From assembly GCA_946894095.1 (NCBI GenBank), contig OX335656.1, forward strand, positions 2,371,001 through 2,435,000: a stretch of 64,000 bases of DNA. Reading direction: 5' to 3'. A model generated the notes under the pieces. The model did no database searches, was not told the DNA's origin, and was given only the letters and a program-made list of their open reading frames with translations. Within the stretch, counting starts at the first letter, position 1. Each line of letters starts with the position of its first letter. The DNA is from Incurvaria masculella (Eukaryota; Arthropoda; Insecta; Lepidoptera; Incurvariidae). Both the position numbers and the translations under genes were made by a program. Positions 44,701-56,700 of this stretch are shown here, one piece after another.

Positions 44701-47700
44701 TATAAGTTCATAGAAATATAGCAGCACAAGTATATTTTTTAACCTAAAATGAATAGAAATTCGAATTAGCGACGGATGGTCAAAAAAAAAACCTAATGAT
44801 TATATCTGAAGTAGAGTTTGTGCGTTGTCTGTCCGTCCGTCTGTCAGACACCTCCTCCTATTATTGAAGTTACAAAATTTACAATGTATGACGAAAACAA
44901 GTTTTGACATGACAGGTAGGTAGATCAGGTCGGGCCATCTAGTTTGAGGGGTCGCATGATGAGTCTAAGACCATAATTTCCCAAGATATGACGAAAAACA
45001 ATTTTTTGAAGTTGTTTGACATGCATGGCAAGTGCTCCCGTGCATGTCGCAAGTATATTTTAGGCATCTTTCGTGTCCACACACCACCCGTTAGCATGAG
45101 AATAGGTGCGACATGCACGGCAGAATTCGCCGAAATGTAATACAGCATGCACGGCAATTGACCCAGTGTGACTAGTAACCAAAAACCGGCCAAGTGCGAG
45201 CCGGACTCGCACACGAAGGGTTCCGTACCATCGTAAAAGATTTAACATAACAAAATCACGTTTTTTGTATGGGAGCCCCCTTTAATTTAAATTATTTTTC
45301 AATTTTACCTATTTGTTGTTATAGCGGCAAAATAAATACACACTCTGTGAAAATTTCAGCTGTCTATCTGTTACGGTTACTGAGATACAGCCATGAGACA
45401 GACGGACGGACAGACGGACGGACGGACGGACAGCGGAGGATTAGTAATAGGGTTCCGTTTTCACCCTTTGGGTACGGAACCCTAACAAGAATACTATGTA
45501 ACAGAAACAAATAGTACATATTTTTAATTCTATTCTATTACCAGATGCGTCTTGCCCTATGGAAATGTATGCAGATGATGCAATGGGATTACTTATTAGA
45601 TATACCAAACGATTTCAAAGCAACAAAATTTGGTATTATAACTCCACGCTCACGAAGTTCCTGAGATATCGACAAATGACTTGAATCACACTTGACCAAC
45701 GGCCAGCGGGCGGCCGAGCGGCCGAGCGGCCGACACCAATACACTCACAATGTTTATACTACAAAATATGATTTTCTAGATTTTCGGTCTTTTTTCCATT
45801 TTTATGTAAGAAAACATATCAAGTGTGATACATCACCGGATTCTACACAAAATTTGCCACAATCCGGACTAATTACATTCAAGCAAACGTAAGTTTTTGT
45901 AAACAAATTTTGTAAACAAATGTGATAAATCTTTGAAATCTGAACATGCCAAAAAACATTTGATTTTTTTGCTGCCTACAGAAATTGCAAAAACCTATAA
46001 CCACTGCATTGATAGATAGCTGAATATATTACAATTTCATTGATATAAAAAAAATTACAATACTTACGTAATATTTTCGTCAATCATCCTTTTCAGCCGG
46101 CACAGAACCACGCGCGCAAACGTATCTCGGTCGACTGGCCAGCGAGACGAGCCGCGCGGATTTCAAAAAAATATTTTGTTTTACGAAGTTGCAGCTATTG
46201 GGTCGCGGTTTAGCCAATCAAAAGCGTCCTACACTCCTCAATCCATTTGAAAAAGCCAATCATAGACCAGTAAATCTATGCCCACACAAAAAATCGCCAA
46301 TCAGCGCAGATAGCGGGAGCGCGGCAGAGGACGCCTATGCGGCGTCGTTCGCGCTTTACGGGTTAAGGTAGGCCTTCCCGCTCAACTCCCCATACAAACG
46401 CGGAAAGAAGATCACGCGCATATTTCTTGTCAGAGATCCAAAAGAATACTCAAAATAGCTTTATTTGATCGAACTAGTTGTCTGATGACTGTTGGCATTG
46501 TAAAATTTTCTTAGGTTTCTAAGTTATAAGGTCCGAAAGTTCGAAGTTTTCGAGCGTTTTATACAGGTGGATTACTTAACGATAAAATAAAAACATCTTT
46601 ATAAGATTAGTCATCAGACATAGATTGTTTCGTAAAGATTTATAATCAATTTGGTTTTTGTTACATTTTTGACTACAGCGGTCGTAGTTTACTTTTAGCT
46701 ATAAGTTTTCGTAAAATATTCGTAAATCTTACCAAATCAAACACTATGCGCATTGTCTGCTATGTGGACATGTTGCATCTTACTCATCACGGAGCCTGTC
46801 TTTTTCTTTGAAACAGAGAAGGTGCCAGACGGTTTTGTACCGTGCCCGTGAATGTCCCCGGGTTGGGCTACCTTAAAGACTCCCGTGTACCTCACAACTA
46901 CTGTCAAAAACGTTTACAATATAACCAGTGCTTGTTTGTGTTGTAGATTGTAATCTGTCGCCATAAAGTCGGCGACTGATATGCTGCTTTCTCTCTGCTT
47001 GTCATTCTATGCTGTATTTATTGTTGTTTTTTCCGTTGCAAATAAAACACTACTCATGTGAAACGTTGTATGCTTTATACTTTTATTTACTGCTCCATCG
47101 GCTCAAAAGACAAAATTAACAAAAGTATGTTTGCAGCTAATAGTTGTTGACCTGTAAATGGCTTTTAAAGGGTCCCGTATAAAGACTTGGACACTGAAAC
47201 TCATGTTACGGAACATGCAGTCCACGTGATCAAAATGACCCACAGTCCAGATGTCTGTGGTTGAAACAATTTAATATAGGCACCGTATTATCTTAATATC
47301 ACCTTAATTACACCTGTCAACAAAATGTTTGATTGACCTATGCTACATGCACATACTCGTATAAGCATAGAAGATATCTTAAGGTGGCCCAACCCGCTCA
47401 AACTCCCCATACAAACGGGGAAAGAAGATCACGCCCATATTTCTGATCAGAGATCCCAAATTTTGCAGAAAAGAGCTTTATTTGAAGATTTCGTGGATCT
47501 GTAGCTGTTCTGAAGCCTTTACAGGGTTTGTATAACTGCAGTACCATCTGCAAATGTAGCCGAGATAATGTGTGAAGTGTTTCTAAGATTGAACATACGA
47601 TACTGGACTCAAAACTGATTCTTGTTGGATACCACCTCTTATTTCATGGAATCTGAACAATATTCGTTGATGACAACTTGAAAATTTTTACCTTTCAAAT

Positions 47701-50700
47701 ATGATTACAGCAGGGTTTAAATTTGTGGGATTTTTTTCTTTAAGGTGGGCCTTCCCGCTCAACTCACCATGCAAACGTGGAAAGAAGATCATGCCCATAT
47801 TTCTTGTCGGAGATCCAAAATTTTGCTCAAAATAGCTTTATTTGATCTAAGTAGATGTCTGATGACCATTGGCATTGTAAAATTGTGTTTGGTTTCTAAA
47901 ATAGTATTCTAAATTAGTAGTAATTCTAAATTAGTTTTAAGGTCCGAAAGTTCGAAATTTTCGCGCGTTTTAGCAATAACTTTGGAGGTGGATTACTCAC
48001 CGATAAAATTTATACATCTTAAAAAGATTAGTCATCAGACATAGCTTGTTTCTTGAAAAAGTATAATCAATTTAGTTTTTGTAATGTTTTGATGTTTTGA
48101 CATGTTACTTTTAGCTATAAGTCATCTTGTAATTAAAATTTTCGTAAATCTTGCCAAATCAAACACAATGTACATTGTCTGCTTTGTGGACATGTTGCAT
48201 CCTCTTCATCACGGATCCTGTCTTTTACTTTGAAACAGAGAAGGTCCCAGAGCACAATAGCACGATTTTGCCCGTACCCGCGGATGAGTTAGTCCCGCTG
48301 GGAAGGGCCACCTTAATTTCCAAGGCCCTTTTGCCATACCCTGCTAAGTAGTACTGGCTGGCTGGTGTGCTGATGTTTCTCTTATTTTATATGTAACTCT
48401 GTTAATGTCTTGAGCACAAGTTGTCTGCGTAGGCTAACGAGGATATTTTAGAGCAAGTGAGACCTGTCGCTGCATGCGGGGCGACTTGGGCGCGGGCTCC
48501 GGCGGCAGCGAGACCTGCAGCGGCCCGTTGAACACGCGCCGGCCCTCGGCCGCGTCGCGGCTCAGCCGCCGCCGGAACTGCGCGTGCGCCTCGCCGAACG
48601 GGTCGTCGCGGTAGCGTTCCGCGAACGGGTCGCCGTCGAACGGGTCCGTGCCGGCGAACGGGTCCAGCGCGAACGCCGGCGGGTTCACTATCGACACCGA
48701 CCCGCCTGAATAACGAGAGAGAGATCTTCACTGTACAAGTAACTCTTAGCTTAATTTAAATTGCGGTACAAAGCCTAGTAGCGGAATGGCGCTAGGACAT
48801 GCCTTGCATACCAGTGGTCTGGGCTTAAAATGCCCACCCAGTTCATGCACCACTCTCTTTCACCTGAGTTGGTAGTTGGTGCATTTCGTCACAAATGCGT
48901 GCTGCCCCATGGTTCGGAATCCATGTAAAACTGTAGGTCCCCTTCACCTTCTAGATGATGGGGTTGAACCCGCCCGAATCAGATGAAAAGATGGTTGAAA
49001 CGGCAAAGAAAAATTGTCCGTGCATCACTCCAGTTCAATGAAGTCGCGCTCATAAAAGGGAAGGTACTGGCATGGCACATAATTCCTTCGGGAATGCAGT
49101 AGGTTGGGCGAATATCATGACAGTCAGTCAGCGTGTTTGCGTCCACTGCTGGACATAAGCCTCTCCAATTTTCCTCCAGTCCTCCCGGCCCTCAGCGGTA
49201 CGGAACCACTGCTTTTCGCCGACGCACTTGATATCGTCGTCCCACCTGGCGGGCGGTCTTCCCACACTCCGTTTTCCTGTCCACGGCCGCCAGTGTAGGA
49301 TATGGTTACTTCAACGGTCGTCGTCTCTTCGGCTGACGTGACCAGCCCACTGCCACCTGAGCTTAGCCACCTGGTGTCCAATATCCACCACTTTGGTACA
49401 TCGGCAGATTGACTCGTTACGCACCATATAACGTAGCGATATTCCCAGCATGGCTCGCTGGGCAACTTTCAACCTTAGGTCGACGGCGACCGCGATCATG
49501 ACAATAGGTGTGGTATGAGCCATCTGAGTGAAAAAAGCGACAGTAATCATGACAATAGGCGTGGGATTAGCCATCAGAGTGAAAAAACCCAAACCTGAAT
49601 GTCTCCCGACGGATGTGATGGTGGTGGCGCTGTATATGGTCTCGGCGGGCGCGTCGCCGACGGCGCTCGCGCACGGCAGCATCTCGGCGAGCAGGCTCAC
49701 GTTGCTGGCGGGCGCGAGGTCCTTGAGCACCTTCTTCGGCGGGTTCTTGAGCTCCTGGAAGAAGTGCTTCTTGTCGACGTATGGCTTGCTGCGGCCCGTG
49801 CCCAGCGGGTCCAGCTCCATGAACACGTCGAACGCCACCGACGACGGCGCCGCCGAGTGGAGGACAGCCACCTGCGGGCAGACGAAGCCTGAAGTAACTT
49901 CAACTCTAACCCAAGAAACATTTCATATCTAACCGGATGGTGGACTCTTGGAACAAACTGCCACAAGAAGTGATCAGTGCTACAACAGTGAACGGGTTCA
50001 AAAACCAATTGGAGACGTTATTTTAAATTAAAAAAATTGACATTTAATAACCAAATAGTGCACTCAACCAATGACATACACGCATCAGCTTTAAGCTGCT
50101 AGTGTATATAAATAAATAAATAAATCAAGTAGCCAAGTGACGACAAGCTGTATAAACGATATGAAGCAACTCTAGGTGCCGTCGGGTTATGGATGGGTGA
50201 CCGTTGAGGCTGGCCATGGTTTGGATTCCACGTAGCTCTCTAATTAGCGTTATTTAAAAATATACATATATAAATATGGCAAGAAATAAAATACCGAAGT
50301 GTGTTACTGTTTTTTCCTTTGTATTGTATTCTAAGTGATAAATTAATTTTAAGACATTCTGTTGCAATAAGTGAAAGTTTGTAATTGGCCTTTTTGGTTT
50401 TATAATCCTTTTCTATTGTATGTTTTGGCTTTTTTTTATTAAAAACCGGTATGGGTGGCTGTTCCGAGGACCAAAGGTGCTCAGAAAAGCCAAAAATACC
50501 TCGCTTCGCGAAACCACGATCGGCGAAGTACCATGCCAGCGGATTTGCGGACTATCGCTGAGCTATCGAGCTTGTTCAAATTACGCTTGAAGACTATATT
50601 CAATTTGTAAAACACAAGAACAGTGTGTAGGTGAACATTGTCGAACACAACTAGCTTACCACTTATAATACAGCATTTGGGCCAGTTTAGGTGTTAGCGA

Positions 50701-53700
50701 ATATTATTTGTTGTTATTCGTTGTATTATTATTATTATTATATTATTTATATCACTAGCAGCTTGAAGCTGATGCGTGAATTTCATTTTTCCCGGAGTGC
50801 ACTTGTGTATTATTTTAATTTTTAAATTGGTATTATTAATATTACTTATCATTTAAATTATGTATTTATATTGATTTTATTTATTGATTATTGATTGTTT
50901 ATTATTATTATTGATTATTTGTTTTTTTTTATTGCCTTTAAATGTTTGTCTAGTCGGTTTCTAAATCCATTTACAGTTTCAGCACTAATGACCTCCTCCG
51001 GCAGCTAGTTCCAAGAGTCTACAACTCTGTTGACCAAGAAGTGTTTCCTGGGGTTAGAATTTGATGCAGATTGGATTTGTAAGAAAATGAAACATCCATT
51101 AAAAACCCAAACATAAGAATGTTGATGATTGTTATTACGTTTGTGAAAAGTTCAGTGATTTTGATTTATGGCCGTATTTTTTTATCGCGATGACTTGATT
51201 TTTTACAACTTTTCCCAGACGATGGGAACTCAAAAAAAAACGGGTAGCAGCAGTGGAAGCCCGACAGGGGTGAAGCTAAGCAAGCGTGGATAAAACGTGT
51301 TGTGTGTGCAATTTAACAGAGTCGTTACCCTATCAATTTCCCATACTACGGGCGAAAACTGTTTCCATGCTCTTAATGTTTTACTAGGTTTTTAAAATTT
51401 TGGGTTCTAAAATAATCTATGTCTATGTTTTAATTGTTTTAATATACTCTTTAGATTGGAAAATATTGGCTAATAAACACTGGAAAAAAGCTGTCTTTTT
51501 TTACTTGCATCTTCGATTTTTTTTACTGAAATCTAAACATATTTACAAAAAATAAAAACATACAGACATAGAATGAAGCTTTCTCAAGTGATTGTTTTTT
51601 TTTTATTGAAATCTGATAACATTTAGGGGTAGGGAAACATTAGGGCCTGGAAAACGATTTCGCTATTTTAATGGCAGTAACCATGAAAAATTGTGCCTTA
51701 ACCCATTGACAAAGAATGCATTTCTTAAAATTTCAGATGTTAGATTTGCTGTTACTTCAAGACAGCCCTAACGGTGACGGTATTCGCGGTTTACTGACGG
51801 CGCGCGACGACCGAGCGATGCTAAAGAGTTGAAGAGTGAAGGCTCACGGGGTCGGCGGCGCCCTTCTCGGTGAAGGAGGCGGGCGCGGAGCTGACGGCGT
51901 CGCGGTGGCGCGCGCTCGCCGTCGCGGTCGCCGCCGACAGCTCGAAGCTGAGCGCGGCGGGCGAGGACGGCGCGCCGGCGGCGGCGGCGGCGCGCGTGCG
52001 GGAGGCGGCGCCCGGCGGCGGCGGGAGCAGACCCTTCTGCAAATCAAAACATTGTTTTGTATGATTATTACTATTATTGATATAGTGTAGACTAGCAGCT
52101 TTATTTTTATTTTTTATTTTACTTTATTTGCAAAGAAAACAGTTAATATACATACATATAAAATAATCATAACAAAAAAAAACATAAACCAATGAATCTT
52201 CGACATAAAATTAAACACAGTAATAGTAAACTTAAACAAATTCTAACACTAATCCTAGCTGCTACAACTACCGGTTATGTTACCTTTTCAAACTAAAAAA
52301 TATTTATCAGAAAACAGAAAACAGAAAACAGTAAGTAACAAATTTACCTAAGTTATTTAAATTGATTGATTAATTGCAAATATTTCTTAAATTTCCCTAA
52401 ATTAACATTAAATATATCGATATTTGTACATTTTTTATTGAAGGAAGTACAACTTCTACGAACGAATGTGTTTTTAAAATAATTTGTATGGCATTTTATT
52501 TTATGAACATAAAATGTGTCGTCGGAACGGGTTAATCTAGTAGGGCATCTGAAATTAATATTAGAGAGTAAGTACGGGGTTTCAATTTTTGTATGTATTA
52601 TTTTGAAAAGCATGATTAGATCCCTATTTTCCCTGCGATGTTGTAAGGATTCTAAAATTTCATCAACTTGATCAAAACTATTTGGTTTAAGTTGATGTGT
52701 GTACAGTGCGATTCAAATAAGAATAGGATGGGATCACCGCCATTTTGAATGTCAAACTGGTAAAACCCTCACTTCACTTAACAAACTTCAGTACGAAGCA
52801 CAAAAAAAGTTTCTACAAAAAATATCTAACAAACATTTTGACAAAATAATTTGTTTTAACTAAATATTTATTTGAATAACTTTCAAAAGAACACTCAACA
52901 ACGCGATAATAAACAAAATTAACTAATAAAACAATGCAACTGTGGCACTTTCGAAGACACTGGACACAAACTAACACTTGCTCTTCACATGTATAGCAAG
53001 TTTGTACGAGATGGCGGCCCATTATCAGCTGTTTTAAAAACGAGATGTCAAATGTCATTAATGAAAGTTCAGTTGACATTTATTTGACAGATTATATTTG
53101 TAAATCCTGTGTTTTAGACGAAACGGTCATATTGGACCACATAATATCTAATCAATTCAAAATAGTAGCCTCAGGTATAGATAATCAGCCATACAGTTAA
53201 GTAAAAAATCCGAGTTTAATAAAAAGCAATCAGATTTTCCACAACTTTCGTCAAATTTAACTAGTAGGGTTCACCTCTCGAGCTAAACAATGGTAAGTGG
53301 CCTATATCGATATCTGTAGATATAAACCGCATCAACGTAGTGAAAGTCGTTCTCAAGTTACAAGCGACCAGACATTTCATATATAAGAGTTGATAATTGT
53401 CAACCAAGAATTTGAAAATGTAAACTATGTAGTAATAGTTGAGTAAAATTCAATGATTTAATTTAAGTTCGAAGTTACCTTGTTATCGGGATGGGCAGAT
53501 GTAGGCGGCGTAAACGAATCACCAAACGGATCGGGTTGAGTGGTGGATGGTGTGAGCCCTTCCACCTGCAAACGAAAAATGGTTTTATATCAATTCAAGC
53601 AAGTTCTGTCTACCCGCTATTTAGGTGCACAGTATATGATTCCATTCATTATTTCTTTGAGATCAGAACTACTATGCGACCCACATCTACCTATACTTAA

Positions 53701-56700
53701 TATTATAAATTCGAAAGTAACTCTGTCTGTCTGTTGCGTTTTTCGATATATGTATATAATATAGTCTGGACCTTGGAGGACATGGGCTACCTTTTTGTTT
53801 ATTTATTTTAATAACTCAGTGAATTTTCAATAAAAACGCACATTTCAATCTCAGATAAGAGGTGGACATTATTAGTTGCGAATCTGTGGTCTTTGGCACA
53901 AGAGACCACCGACTTTATGTTTTTAATAACTGCTACTAAGGGGGTGTGTGCGTCAAAGTAGATGCACACTCAGCAATTATGTATTTAATGTCATATAATA
54001 AATAAAAATTATGAGGCATAGCACAAAAAGTTGCCATTTAAAAATCATTAACTCTTCACCTACTCACATTCATTGCGATTTGCATATTGCTGAAGTATTT
54101 ATGTATGTGGTTGTGATCAGCGATATCAATTCTTAAGGATGTTCCGACCCATACAATATTTTTTTACACAGAACTCAAAAAGTATTGCACTTTAAGGCGC
54201 TAGGACTAGCCAACTACTCGCGCCTTACAAATGCACTTTATAACAAATGTAATAATATGTAGTGAAACGCTTCAGCAAATCCAAATAGAACTCCAGACTG
54301 ATAATGGATTGTTAATACTTTTTTATTCCATCATTTATTTAAATAAAAATAAAAAAGTTGATTTTTCTCATTAGAAATCTGAAAGTAATTCGATTTCTAG
54401 ATATAAGCAAAAACAGCATATATGCATAAACAAAAAATTCCATTTGCTTTTAGATTTCTACATTTAGTCAAAAAAGTTCGGAAATGGACACCGTTTCCGC
54501 AATGTATTTTGTATAGAAAAAGGAAACATACATTAACGAAAATAATTCAATTCCTAGACAAGGAATCATATATTGTAAGAATGACACTTTTAATTGTCAG
54601 ACTTAGTTAGTTAACTTGGGGTGCCTCGTCTAACTTTGCGATTTGGCTAGTACCAGGCCCTTAAGGTCGGCCCGTAAGCACCTGAAAATTTCGCCTCCCA
54701 TACAAACGTAGTTTACTAATCATTTGAAAACCACTATTCTAACATACTTGATATTTGGTATCTAATATTAGGCTACAAATATCTGTGTCTGCATGCCTTT
54801 GTTTTTTCGGTAAATGTATTCTGGGTCAAACCACATAGAAAACAAAAATCGTATGAAGATTTTCTTTTTGCTTTCATTTCATTCGGTTTGGATTTTTCAA
54901 AAAAACAAAAGCATGCAGACACAGATATTTGTTACCTGTTATTATATATTAAATATCAATTCAATTGGAATAGCGGTTTCCAAATGATTAGTAAACTACG
55001 TTTGTATAGGGAGCATAGCTTACGGGCCGTTCTTAAGGCACGAATTCGTCAAAAATATTAAATATAGCCATAGTAGTTGCAGCGAAAACATATTCACAAT
55101 TTCAGGTTTAATGGTTTCGTTGTAATTGCCGATTAGAAGTTTTACACCGTTAGATGGCGCTGTTAAATAAAAATCGTATTTAAATAAATTGTAACAAAAC
55201 CAATAATCCTGAAATTGTGAAATTGTTTTCGCTGCAAGTAATATGATTATATAAAATTTTTATTATTAATTCGTGGCTTAAAGTGCAATACTTTTTGTGT
55301 TATGTGTGCAAACAACTTTATATGGGTCGGAACAGCCTTAAGGTGGCCCAACCTGCTCAACTCGCCATACAAACGGGGAAAGAAGATCACGCCCACATTT
55401 CTTATCACAAATTTGGCTCAAAAGAGCTTTATTTGATCGAACTAGATGTCTGATGACCGTTGGCATTGTAAAATTGTGTTTGGTTTCTAAGTTATTAGGT
55501 CTGAAAGTTCGAATTTTTCGCACATATTATACAAAAACTTTGGTCGTTTATTACGCAATGATAAAGTAAGAAAATCTTAAAAAGATTAGTCATCAGACAT
55601 AGGTTATTTAATCAAGATTTATAATCTATTTGGTCTTTGTTAGATTTTTGACTACAGCGGTCGTGGTTTACTTTTAGAAGAAAGAAAGAAAGAAAGAAAA
55701 TTTGTTTATTCAAAATTATTTTAGCTAGGTATAAGTCGTTTTGAAATCAAAATTTTCGTAAATCTTAATAAATCATACACCATGCACATTGTCTTTTTTG
55801 TGGACATGTTGCATCTTCCTCATCACGGAGCCTGTCTTTTTCTTTGAAACAGAGAAGGTCCCAGAGCGCAACAGCACGGTTTTGTACAGTGCCCGCGAAT
55901 GAGTTAGTACCGCCGGGTTGGGCCACCTTAACATACAAACTGTACATCTTATGCGGTGTGTAGACAGTACACACAATTCGGAACGTAGGGTTTAACATTG
56001 CCTGGTCCTGCACTTCATGGAGGCGAACGGTTGGCTACAGAAGCTGCCAGCCTGGATGGTACAGCAGATAGCGACACGTCTAAGTGCCGACAGGAGTGGG
56101 GCTAGATGTCATTAGCGCCACCCGTTGGCAGGTAGGTGGCAACTGGTGACGTGCCTTGAGGAGCCTCCTAGCGGGGCTAGATGTCATTAGCGCCACATGT
56201 TGGCGGGTAGGTTGCAACTGGTGACGTGCCTAGAGGAGCCTCCTAGCGGGGCTAAATGTCATTAGCGCCACCCGTGGGCAGGTAGGTCGCAACTGGTGAC
56301 GTGCCTAGAGGAGCCTCCTAGCGGGGCTAGATGTCATTAACGCCACCCATTGACAGGTAGGTCGCAACTGGTGAAGTGCCTAGAGGAGCCTCCTAACGGG
56401 GCTAAATGTCATTAGCGCCACCCGTTGGCAGGTAGGTCGCAACTGGTGACGTGCCTAGAGGAGCCTCCTAGCGGGGCTAGATGTCATTAGCGCCACCTGT
56501 TGGCAAGTAGGTCGCAACAGGTGACGTGCCTAGAGGAGCCTCCTAGCGGGGCTAGATGTCATTAGCGCCATACGTAGGTCGCAACTGGTGACGTGCCTAG
56601 ATGAGCCTCCTAGCGGGGCTAGATGTCATTAGCGCCACCTATTGGCAATTAGGTCGCAACAGGTGACACGACGCTCGTACCTGCGTGAGTCCACGCCGCA

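Larger units (their letters stand above)
54133..55341. mobile_element. TTAA foldback element, family C, split by families A and B
   Basis: The ends are TTAA 54133-54136 ('GGATGTTCCGACCCATA') and TTAA 55338-55341 ('TATGGGTCGGAACAGCC'). Arms continue through 'AGTATTGCACTTTAA' and its inverse 'TTAAAGTGCAATACTTTTT', then 'ATTTCAGG' and 'CCTGAAAT'. Elements A and B sit in the left arm at its internal TTAA. Without them the element is about 365 bases and almost wholly palindromic. Confidence 0.78.

Noticed and set aside
49311..49594. In-frame - strand extension of the Dab exon ORF to 49311
   Set aside because: It runs past a good donor (CATTCAG|GTTTGGG) through intron into an RTE LINE fragment; the next exon requires the phase left by the donor.
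56096..56675. CRISPR-like regularly spaced repeat
   Set aside because: Units are contiguous ~75-base tandem repeats without unique spacers, in an animal intron.
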